From Climacium dendroides (taxonomy: Eukaryota; Streptophyta; Bryopsida; Hypnales; Climaciaceae), in NCBI GenBank assembly GCA_950106755.1, contig OX467084.1, forward strand, positions 37,141,213 through 37,205,212: DNA of 64,000 bases, read 5' to 3'. Every line of letters starts with the position of its first letter. Within the stretch, counting starts at the first letter, position 1. The position numbers were made by a program, and so were the translations under genes. Below, piece by piece: positions 36,691 to 47,109 of this stretch. The notes beneath the pieces are model-generated. The model made no database searches. It was not told where the DNA came from and saw only the letters and a program-made list of their open reading frames with translations.

Positions 36691-38720
36691 TAATTTATAC
36701 CCTCTAAGTATGTGGGATACTTTTGCAAATCACATTATAAATTTTTTAGTGTAGAGAACATACTAAATCCAAAATCAAACAATGACTTGCGATTCTCTTC
36801 AAATTACAACTTTGGGTAGGAGGCGATGCTTTGGATGCAACTCTTCACAATGCATCAACCTCATATTTCCAAAGGGTAGAGAACATCCTAATAAGATATA
36901 AACAATATAAATAAATATAAACAAAAATTTAAAACAATATATACAAAGTTTAAAAAAATACTCAAATATATTTAGATTAAATCAAAATATATTAAAAAGA
37001 GGATTTATTTTTATTTTTATAAATTTAGAGGTCTAATTATATATGTAAAAGATACAATGTAAAAGTTATAAATTTTATTTTAATTTATGTTAATAGTTAT
37101 ATTGATGTGGGATCCAAAAATATTTCAACCAATCATATTGAATGTAAAGCTATTTTGTTTTATTTTTATATTTTATAATAAAGTAATTTGTAGAAAATTA
37201 AAGATCCTAGCTTGTACTCATTGCAAGATTGTTTAGGGAGAACTTTAGCAATTAAATTTGTGCTTATTTTGTTAAACTGTTAAATTTTTATAATGTAAAA
37301 AAATTTGATTTATACCATGTTGAGAAATTGTGTACAAGTTTGAAAGGTACATGTTTTGAAATTAATTTTAGCAAATTTATGGAGAAACAAATTGGTATTA
37401 GATCTAATAGCAAATTCAATTTGTATAATTTCAAAATGATAAAGAGGTCCATTTGATAAAGTTTTCTTTTTAGGATAATCTCATCATTGGAATTAGTGTG
37501 TTTCTATTCTATCTTAAAATTGCAAGCAATTTAGTTTTTCTTTCAAAGTCATGGAATGTAGATTGTTTATTATAACATTACTACCATTGAGATTGGCATT
37601 TTTCAATTCCATAACTAAATTCCTAACAATTTAATATTGTGAATCATTTTGTAGTTCTTTCTACTTAGTATTTTTTTCAAGCATGAAGATGAAAAAATAA
37701 ATTCATTTTTTAATATTTATTTCAAACTTCTATCTCCAACATATTATAGAGAGTTGCTAATTCTAGGATTTACATATTTTTGGATAAACTTTTTGAAAAA
37801 TGAAATCAAGCCATTTAGAATAATACCCTTCAAAACTAAAGCTTCATAATCTTGGAATTGATAAGGTTTTTTATTCTCAAATATTAAAGAATGTACTCAA
37901 AGGCTGCCTCGAACTTTGAAGTATATATAGAAGGCTGTGACTTAATTTCTTATCTCATATTTAGAGATATTCATGATTTTTAGAAATTTTAATTTCTTGT
38001 GTTAGATTATGTATTTTTCATTGTATTCACCATTCGGATTTTTGATTGGAAGGGATTTGAAAGAGGAATTTATTCATGAAAAAAATGTTAGTGTTCATTA
38101 GCTTTGCCAAACCTATGTCTACAATGATGTTGTTTTCATTATGTTCTACAAGTTCAATCACTTTCAAATTTTTAGAGGATAGTACTAATTTATAAAAGAA
38201 CTCTAATCCAGAAGATACCATCAAAATGGAATTGTATACATATCAAATTTAGGCATTTAGCAATCTAAGTGCAGTTGCCTAGAATTTTTACAGTGAAAAA
38301 AAAAGAAATTCATACTTTGAACCTTTGGATCTCACTCAATTCAATGAATTTATAGATGAAAATTGGGAATTAGCTAAATAGTGAAGATAAGTTCAAGATC
38401 TTACGGTTGGAAACTAATTATATTTTATTATTTATTGCCTGCTTCTTATATTTCACAAACATCCCATTTTTGACTACTTTCTTCAAAATCCCTTCTAATA
38501 CTTTTAGAATTTAATAACTGAAAATCCAAAACTCAAAAGGGAAAATATAAAGCAGGTTGCTTGCCCTACCCGACCTCTTGCTCGTAAGTCGTTGGTGAGG
38601 TGGGTTTTGTCCATGTCTATCCCAAACTCTCTAGGTTCCTAATTCGGTACTTCCGCTTTGGCGTTGGTGGATCTTCGCAAGATTTGGTGTTTCATCCTTT
38701 GCTTTGTAGCCTCTAACACT
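36691..38720. other. AT-rich sequence, no gene
   Basis: No protein-like ORF. 37550-37680 matches the dispersed family (GAATGTAGATTGTTTATTAT, GAGATTGGCATTTTTCAATT). 38560-38720 is more GC-balanced and may belong to the element underlying the large palindrome that follows. Confidence 0.4.
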
Positions 38721-38832
38721 CAGTCACTTTGACGCGTTCGTTGACACATTCTCCTTGTCCCCTTGATGCGTGCATGCTTGAGTAATGTAGGATCCCAAGT
38801 TTTTTGTTCGTTGGAGAATGGAACCGAAGAAG

Positions 38833-41732
38833 TTGGGGAGAGAACCAAAAAGCTTGTAATATGCGTTCACACGGCGTGTGGTCGTGGTGAATAAGCCAAT
38901 GCTTGAATCGCGAAAGAGGAACTCAACGGTCTGGGGTAGGTCCGAGTAGGTCAAGTTCGAAACTATAAGTGTGTCCAAAACTACTCTTTTTCTCATTTTA
39001 CACCTTTGCCCTTTTTTCATCATTCACCTTCACACTTTAGTCTGTTGTTTGTCTTACTTCAATGTTGTTTTGTTTGAGTGTTGCCGTTGGTTTTTTATTT
39101 TGTTATTATTGTTGGGCGTTCTATTTTTTTTCCTTTAGAGCAGGAAGACTTGTACTTGAAGCATGAGTAATGATGTCTCTGGTATGTCTTTCTATTCAAA
39201 ATGAGCGTCAATTTCTACAACCAATTTTTTTCCTCAATAAACCCTAATGTTTTAATGAAATTGGGTGTCAAGAATTCTGTCTAAACCCCCAATTGAATGA
39301 CCCCCAACTTAATGACTCCAATTTGATGGACCCAATATTGATGAACCCAAAATTAAAGATCTATTTGAACATCTACCTCTAATTAAATAATTTAGAGCAA
39401 TTTGGAACTTTCTTTTCGTTTTAGGCTTTCTTTTTGTCTTTTACGTTTTCTTTTCACTTCTACGTTTTTATTGAGTTTGCCGTTCTTTGCTTTCTTTTTG
39501 CCTTCTGCGTTGCGTGCGCTTTCGTTGTCTTTGTTTTATTTTCGCCTTTTATGTTGCGTGAATTTTATGGTTTTGTCGTGTGCTTCGTGCTTGCTTGTGC
39601 GTTTCTGCTATGGCATTTGTTCTGTCCTCTTTTACCTTAGAGAAAGGGTTTTCATGTTTAGGCAACCTATGCTATTGTGGGAGGTTCATAAGAGACCTAA
39701 GGAGGTTCCAAACGTGGTTCTTGAGGAGGTATTCACTCCCGTCGAGGTGTTGGCAGTGGAACTGCAGGCAGCGCTACAGATAAAACTATAGGCAGCGCAG
39801 GTGAAGGCAGAGCTAGTGACGGCAAAGCTAGATGCCAAAGTGTAGTTGATTGAAGACAAGTTGGCGAATGTTACTTTGTTGCATGATGGAGACATTACTG
39901 TTTTTGTAGTACCATATGTCAATATATTAGTAGGTGACATCTTTGTTTCTAATGCTAAGTTTTTGTGATTTTTTTTACTTGAAATGAATTTACTATTCGG
40001 CAATGGAGTAACGGGTGGTTCTACCATATTGTGCAAGAAAGATACTGGCATGGGTGGCAGATTTTGAGGTTGAGTTGACTTGAGGATAAGTTGGCAGAAA
40101 CCCTGATGTGAGAAGAACCAAAGTCTTCAAACGCTACAAAGACTCCATTAGATGTGCAGGTGTGTTCAAGAAGTCTTACGTGGACTATGTGAACATAATC
40201 CATAATGTATTTGAGATTCGAAATATGTAAGCTCATTGGAGGACCGAAGCTAGTTTAGAAGTTATCGTGGCATTGGCCAGAAACCTCATTAATAGATTTC
40301 CAAAGTTGTTTGGGAAAAACCAAATTAATGAGCTTACATATTTCGAATCTCAAATACATTATGGATTATGTTCACATAGTCCACGTAAGACTTCTTGAAC
40401 ACACCTGCACATCTAATGGAGTCTTTGTAGCGTTTGAAGACTTTGGTTCTTCTCACATCAGGGTTTCTGCCAACTTATCCTCAAGTCAACTCAACCTCAA
40501 AATCTGCCACCCATGCCAGTATCTTTCTTGCACAATATGGTAGAACCACCCGTTACTCCATTGCCGAATAGTAAATTCATTTCAAGTAAAAAAAATCACA
40601 AAAACTTAGCATTAGAAACAAAGATGTCACCTACTAATATATTGACATATGGTACTACAAAAACAGTAATGTCTCCATCATGCAACAAAGTAACATTCGC
40701 CAACTTGTCTTCAATCAACTACACTTTGGCATCTAGCTTTGCCGTCACTAGCTCTGCCTTCACCTGCGCTGCCTATAGTTTTATCTGTAGCGCTGCCTGC
40801 AGTTCCACTGCCAACACCTCGACGGGAGTGAATACCTCCTCAAGAACCATGTTTGGAACCTCCTTAGGTCTCTTATGAACCTCTCACAATAGCATAGGTT
40901 GCCTAAACATGAAAACCCTTTCTCTAAGGTAAAAGAGGACAGAACAAATGCCATAGCAGAAACGTACAAGCAAGCACGAAGCACACGACAAAACCATAAA
41001 ATTCACGCAACATAAAAGGCGAAAATAAAACAAAGACAACGAAAGCGCACGCAACGCAGAAGGCAAAAAGAAAGCAAAGAACGGCAAACTCAATAAAAAC
41101 GTAGAAGTGAAAAGAAAACGTAAAAGACAAAAAGAAAGCCTAAAACGAAAAGAAAGTTCCAAATTGCTCTAAATTATTTAATTAGAGGTAGATGTTCAAA
41201 TAGATCTTTAATTTTGGGTTCATCAATATTGGGTCCATCAAATTGGAGTCATTAAGTTGGGGGTCATTCAATTGGGGGTTTAGACAGAATTCTTGACACC
41301 CAATTTCATTAAAACATTAGGGTTTGTTGAGGAAAAAAATTGGTTGTAGAAATTGACGCTCATTTTGAATAGAAAGACATACCAGAGACATCATCACTCA
41401 TGCTTCAAGTACAAGTCTTCCTGCTCTAAAGGAAAAAAAATAGAACGCCCAACAATAATAACAAAATAAAAAACCAACGGCAACACTCAAACAAAACAAC
41501 ATTGAAGTAAGACAAACAACAGACTAAAGTGTGAAGGTGAATGATGAAAAAAGGGCAAAGGTGTAAAATGAGAAAAAGAGTAGTTTTGGACACACTTATA
41601 GTTTCGAACTTGACCTACTCGGACCTACCCCAGACCGTTGAGTTCCTCTTTCGCGATTCAAGCATTGGCTTATTCACCACGACCACACGCCGTGTGAACG
41701 CATATTACAAGCTTTTTGGTTCTCTCCCCCAA
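38833..41732. repeat. Near-perfect palindrome, two 1.4-kb arms
   Basis: The left arm 38833-40237 is repeated in inverted orientation at 40327-41732, separated by 89 bases. The arms translate almost identically; for example GQRCKMRKRVVLDTLIVSN reads on the minus strand at 39023-38724 and on the plus strand at 41541. Differences are a handful of single bases, such as CGTGTT versus TGTGTT classes and one extra G near the outer edge. Each arm holds short, stop-broken coding relics with coiled-coil character (LEEVFTPVEVLAVELQAAL, LIEDKLANVTLLHDGD), perhaps retroelement Gag. The near-identity implies a recent inverted duplication. Confidence 0.9.
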
Positions 41733-42026
41733 CAGTTTGCTTAAAAAGGGGCTCCTCCCAACTACGACCGACGAACCCCACGCAAAGCAACACTCGTACA
41801 CACTCAAAACAACTTAAATGTCTATGGAAATCCAATTGTTGCTAAACATAGTGCCAACTATAACTTGTGGTCAAAGAAAATGAACAAGTAGGAACTCTAG
41901 CCACTCTAAACTTCAGCCTCACCGCAATTATAACCTTCAAACTTGTATTCAGTATCTAGAAGCTACATTTGACTCGAGATAACTCGTTAGCAGAACTTTG
42001 CATTCATGCTGATTGCCGACTGGCAC

Positions 42027-42973
42027 TCACCGAAATGGGACGATTTTGCCTTCAGATTCAGTCAACTTAGAATACACAGCCTGAAGCAACTTTGTAACAG
42101 GACCCACCTTGCCATCTCCGATCTATCCACCATCAATCTCCACGACCTGAGAAACACACGAAACTGAATGATCACTTACAATTCAACTTAGAAGATGCGT
42201 CCATAATAAATTTAAAATTGTTTAAATGGATTTAAGCTCATGAGGCAGCAATACTTAGAAAGCCCTAAATTGATGAAACAAAATTTCTACCTCACTTACA
42301 GGTGTCAACTCTTCCATCGTTCCAGTTGTGAACATCTAAAATTTTATGCAAACATATAAACGAATAAGGATGTCATAAAATGATAAGAAATGAGTTCCTA
42401 CAAGATTTGGTTATCACAAATCAGTGGGCAAAGGAAACGAATAAGGATGTCATAAAATGATAAGAAATGAGTTCCTACAAGATTTGGTTATCACAAATCA
42501 GTGGGCAAAGGAAACGAATAAGGATGTCATAAAATGATAAGAAATGAGTTCCTACAAGATTTGGTTATCACAAATCAGTGGGCAAAGGAAAGGAATCTGA
42601 TGCTGCACATGGATAATTGTAGTCCTTGTTTTCTAATATGTTATTGTACCTCATCCACTACGTGGAATTCCACAAGAGTGACTTTTCGCTCGACCATTGG
42701 AAGTCCCTCCTTGCGAACGACATCAATCATCTATGTAACACATGCAGGTTCAAGCAAGAAGTTTTGCAAAAGCTTGACCAACAAAGAGTGTGTAAGGGTT
42801 GAGATGTCTTTTAAGCGAGGAAATGCTCTGTTTCAACGAGCTAGCTCAATGAGAACTACACACCAAGTTCAGTGAGCAATATTTAATTGAAAAATACTCA
42901 CTGTAGCACGTGTGATGCCCGGTAAGCAACAGTCGGCATGAGGAGTCAGAACCCGTCCTTTCTTCACCATAAA
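42027..42973 (-). pseudogene. Class-IV PLP aminotransferase (D-amino-acid/branched-chain type), C-terminal four exons
   Basis: Four minus-strand exons with canonical sites, all phase 0. 42973-42902: FMVKKGRVLTPHADCCLPGI + TRAT. 42730-42650: MIDVVRKEGLPMVERKVTLV + EFHVVDE. 42335-42300: MFTTGTMEELTP. 42146-42027: VVEIDGG, TAG, IGDGKVGPVTKLLQAVYSKL and TGA. CLPGITR, E-F-H-x-x-D-E, F-T-T-G-T and I-G-D-G-x-x-G-P-V-T are hallmark blocks of fold-type IV aminotransferases (D-amino-acid transaminase, ADC lyase, BCAT). The catalytic Lys and N-terminal half would precede these exons, but no such exons lie between 42973 and the neighbouring pseudogene. The in-frame TAG (42125-42123) and the missing 5' half make it a truncated pseudogene. 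Confidence 0.8.
42361..42591. repeat. Exact 77-bp tandem repeat, three copies, in an intron
   Basis: CGAATAAGGATGTCATAAAA starts units at 42361, 42438 and 42515. The units appear identical except for the last bases of the third. The repeat lies between two aminotransferase exons, so it expanded within an intron. Confidence 0.9.
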
Positions 42974-43287
42974 CTGCAACCCAGATACCCCACATTGTCA
43001 CAAAATGTGACGAATTACTTGACAGAAGAAGCATCAAAATATGATTCTAAAAATATCTCCTGCAGCAAATAACCAAATGCTGCACTTTCTGGATTTGGTG
43101 AGGACTTTTTATCACTAGACGCATGAATAGCAGAAGGCAATATCCATAAATTTTTTTTTGGGCAAACCTAAAATAATAATCCTGTCATAGCTATCAAGAC
43201 GGATAACACGTGAAATTTGCTGTATTACATTTAATTGAGGTTACATGGTGATATCTAGTTTTGAGCTAACCTGTTCTGTTCAAATAT

Positions 43288-44944
43288 TCAAGAACTAAAC
43301 ACTGATCTAGCGGCCCCCTGCACCTGCCGGAGCTCGGCAGCTCGGGGTCTCTGGGCCTTGGACTGCGCAAGCATCTCGTCGTAATTCCGTTTCTCCATGG
43401 CGATTCCGCGGGGCTCTATGATCTTATCTGCAAGGCCGTAATCGATGGCCTCCTGTGGCCTGAAATACTTGGGTCTGCGGATATCATTGACGATCTCTTC
43501 CCTTGACTTGCCAGTTCCTGTAGCTAACAAATCTATGTAGTAGTCCGTATTGGCATCCAGCTCTCTGCCCTTGATCCACATGTCTGTTGAGGACCCGCTC
43601 GACTGGTTCACCTTCGGTGAATATAATTTGGTCGAAGAGCTGGGTTGAAGCGCAGCCCTTCTCACCAATTGACAGAAGCATCGCTGCCTGGCCAAAGGCT
43701 TGGCCACAGTTGATGGTGTACACTTTGGACTTGACGTACCTGATGGTATCCGCTATGGCGTAAGCTTCAGTCTCAAAACCAATGCTCTCTTTCTTCTCGT
43801 TTTGAGTTCCGGACGAGTTGATGTAAAAGTAAATAGGCTTGCTCGGATTGTCGAAGTCCAACCACAGAAGCTCAGCAATGATGAGTTCCGTGACAGCAGG
43901 CACTATAGCCATCCCCAAGTAGCAGATGCGGGCGTCGAGAAGCAGAGAAGGAAGATCTGGAGGAGCCGTCTTGGGCCGCCCGCCGGCGCTCCCTCCTCCT
44001 CTGTACATACTCACACTCATGCTCAACCTAGAAGGTGCACCGTCTAGCCCTGCTGCGTTCCACATTCCAGTACCTAAATATACACCCAAAAAAAAACCCA
44101 CCACGCATAAGAACAAATCACGTATGACCGCTAACCATCAACCAACAGCATAACCTGTGAACTATTCTCTAAGCACACGAGCTTAAAAGCAAACTGTGAA
44201 GCACAAACAAAACTACTGATAAATTCAACTGCTAACATTGTAACTGTATACTAACATGAACACAATATCCTACACCCTAATTATGAAAAGCTTAAGAGTA
44301 CCGAAATCAAAAGTGTTATACGTGATTAGTTTTAAATTTTAAATTTTCGGTTTCGAGAACCTTCAATGAAATGTGAAGAATCCTTGCAAAACAGAAAAAC
44401 TTCACAACAGTGGATAGGCACCTGAACTGGATAAGGTTGCGAAGGATAAATTGATAGAATGCCCTCTAATTCAATTCTACATTTCTGCAAGACAAACTCG
44501 TAATAGTCACTTCGCCTTTAAGAGCTTTAAACCCCAAGGGTTCATAATCTTGGTGAGCTTAGGGTCAAGAAGAGATTTGAAGAAAAGGCATTCTTACCTT
44601 CTTGGTAGCGATTAGCGGAGGAAATCGAAGCCTCGGTGACGCGCTCGGCTTGTCGCTGATAGGGATTATTCTCCACCATGAACATGTCCATCTGGGAGGG
44701 GCTCAACCCAAACACACTCGAAGTTCTTCGTCAACCCTTCCTTGAGACCATCCTTCCTGAACTGCTTCGGAATGTGGTCCAAGCTCCCACCTGCGCCCAC
44801 ACTCCCGCAACCCTACTCTCTGCTCTCCTGCACCTCGGCAACCCCTTCTGCCCCTTCCCGCACCCGAACACCTGCGACCTCTCCCCTCCGCAGGCCCGAG
44901 GGCGCTCCCACCACGCCCTGCGACGCAGCCATGGCCACCGCCAT
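43288..44944 (-). pseudogene. CLPR1-like: CLPR1-like plastid Clp protease subunit, decayed copy
   Basis: Exon 2 (44073-43288) carries GGRPKTAPPDLPSLLLDARI, CYLGMAIVPAVTELIIAELL, PIYFYINSSGTQNEKKESIG, TEAYAIADTIRYVKSKVYTI, NCGQAFGQAAMLLSIGEKG, then, in another frame, LQPSSSTKLYSPKVNQSSG, DMWIKGRELDANTDYYIDLL and AIDYGLADKI. Exon 1 (44944-44598) holds DHIPKQFRKDGLKEGLTKN and GLSPSQMDMFMVENNPYQRQ in different frames; the intron uses GTAAG and TTTAG. These blocks match plant ClpR1 of the chloroplast ClpPR core. ClpR subunits lack the catalytic triad, and no Ser-containing GQAASA motif is present here (GQAFGQAAM instead). Defects: a deletion shifting frame near 43655, another near 44708, and TAG at 44815-44813. 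Sequencing error could explain single shifts but hardly all three. Confidence 0.82.
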
Positions 44945-45129
44945 CACTCCCTTCCACCTCCTTTCTCACTCGATTCTTCTCCATTTCCCTCGAATTTTGT
45001 GGGTGATGGTAAGATGACCTCTCCGACCACGAAAGACGAAATCTTGTATCGAGTGGCGCGCACGCTTGTAGCAGCAGATTACAAAACCTCGAAGCAGAGG
45101 AAGGCCAAGAGAGTGCATCCCCCCACTTC

Positions 45130-45480
45130 ATTTGTACTGATGCAGTACTGCAACAAGAGCTGTACTGTACAGTATTTTTGTAGTGCTGCAAAGAGTACTG
45201 CAGTAATACAAAGACAATCGTTATTTCAAAGAAAAAACCCCACACCGCACTTGTATTTTATTAATATTTTATTATTATATTTTACAGTTATTTTTATTTA
45301 ATTGTATATCAATTGCAATATGTACCTTAACAATCCTTTTACTAATATTTTTGCAGTACTGCAAAAATAATGTTGTCATAACTCAAAATTTAAGTATATC
45401 TTTCATCTTCTTGCAGTATTGCATTTTAATAGTATTATACTCATACTCATGTAGTACTGCAAAAAAGTATTGAGAAGATA
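45130..45480. repeat. Scattered TGCAGTACTGCAA palindrome words
   Basis: At least five copies or near-copies of the self-complementary word TTGCAGTACTGCAA occur at about 45140, 45185-45210, 45353, 45412 and 45450, each followed by A- or T-rich sequence. Possibly a MITE cluster or a decayed microsatellite. Non-coding. Confidence 0.5.
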
Positions 45481-45939
45481 TATTTTAACAATATAGCATT
45501 AATCATAAGGCAATACACTATCAATATCATCACTAACATAAAATTTTGAATGAAATTGAATACGTAATTAAAGGATTTGATGATTACAACCCATATGAAT
45601 TTGGATAAAAATAGCAAGATTGGATGCAATTATTGATCAATGCATGAGTGGTTTAGGATTTTACATTCTACGTTTTTTATTTTAATCTTTGAATTAACAA
45701 TTTCAAAATAAACTAGGATAAAAAAAAATTTAATTTCTTTTTTCTTCTAGAAGGAATTAAATAAAATGAAAAAAATTAATAAAATTAATATAAACGAGAT
45801 ATTAATTTTAAAAATTACTAATATATAATTATTCTTTAATTTTATTGTTGATATATAATTTTTTGAAAAATATGAAAAAATCAATTACAATGTTGAAATG
45901 TATCTGTTTCTGTAATTTTCCAAATAAAAACACCCACTT

Positions 45940-46885
45940 TGTCAAGATTTTTGACTTTGTTTTCACTAAAAGCACTCCAATTTTGTCGTTTCTAGTACAA
46001 TGAAGTACAAAAAGATTAAATAAATCCATTTTTGGACACATGTAATTGTAAGATCTTATAGTAAGTTGGTTTGAAAAGGTGTGGAAAAAAGGTCAAAATC
46101 TTTCACCATGTACATTGCAAGATAGTAAGGTTTGATTTGACAAATATCCATTTTTTGGCCCTTCAAAAAACTGGGTAGCTGTACTTCGCAAGCTCACATA
46201 ATCACATATGTATGAAAAAATGGGTAATATGATGATTACTCCTTGGATTCATCCTTCAAGGCAAGTTGCCCCTATACTGTCTTGAAACATTTTAAATCAT
46301 TTGGAAATGTACAACATGTAGGGAGAAAATAGTAAGTAGATAGAAGTACATAATGATTCCAAATTCAAATTTATTTATATAATTCTAAAATGCCAATCCC
46401 AATGGTTGACATGTGGTAATAAATAATCTACACCCAATGTTTTTATTTTTTTTCAAAAGTATTGAAAATTGAGTCAAATAAAGGACTTCTAAGTGTATTT
46501 TAGAGTGGAGATTCCATAAGTAAACTCAAACTTTAAATCCTTATAACTTTCATCTCATTAATCAAAATGGAATCATTTATAGCTTTCTATGTATATAAAA
46601 ATCTATAAAATCAATTTCAATTTTTTTAAAGTTACTTTTAAAGCATAATTGTAAGCTGCCTTGGCGCCCTTTAAGGAGTAAAAATGACATACTATACAAT
46701 AATTTTTTGACAATGTAGTAAAAAGTTAAGAAATTGTTTAGCCTTAAAGCTACTCATTGGGTTAATCTTGTGTAAAAAATCGAAAGAAAAAAAATTAAAA
46801 ATTCATTTGTAATGAGCTGCCCAAAATTGCTATATTACCAAAAAAAAACATTGTTTATTGCTCTAGGCATTAAACCGTAAATGCC
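45940..46885 (+). repeat. Second long copy of TTAACC-ended family
   Basis: Same order as 29.3-30.3 kb: AGATCTTATAGTAAGTTGG, TACATTGCAAGATAGTAAGG, CCTTATAACTTTCATCTCAT, AAGCTACTCATTGGGTTAAT, GAGCTGCCCAAAATTGCTAT. The termini are less clear than in the 29.3-kb copy. Confidence 0.55.
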
Positions 46886-47109
46886 TAAGGGAAAACAAGT
46901 CTAACAACAAAAGATTGAAGTGCTATAGAATGTTACTTTTATAACTTTGGTAAAGTTTGGTTTAGGGTTTAGAGAGAATGAGAAGCATCATGTTTACAAT
47001 TGCAATTCATCATTTTTACACAATATTTCCTAGGATCAATAAAGATATTACATCATGCATAAATCATATAACATCCACTTAATTACATCTTAGTGTTTCC
47101 ATGTGAAAT

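Noticed and set aside
43288..44116. Assignment to catalytic ClpP
   Set aside because: The catalytic Ser motif is absent, and the PRTAPPDLPSLLLDARI-type N-terminal block belongs to the ClpR type.
43288..44944. CLPR1-like locus as a processed retrocopy
   Set aside because: A canonical intron (GTAAG...TTTAG, 44074-44597) joins exon 1 and exon 2 in the correct phase, and no poly-A tract follows the stop.
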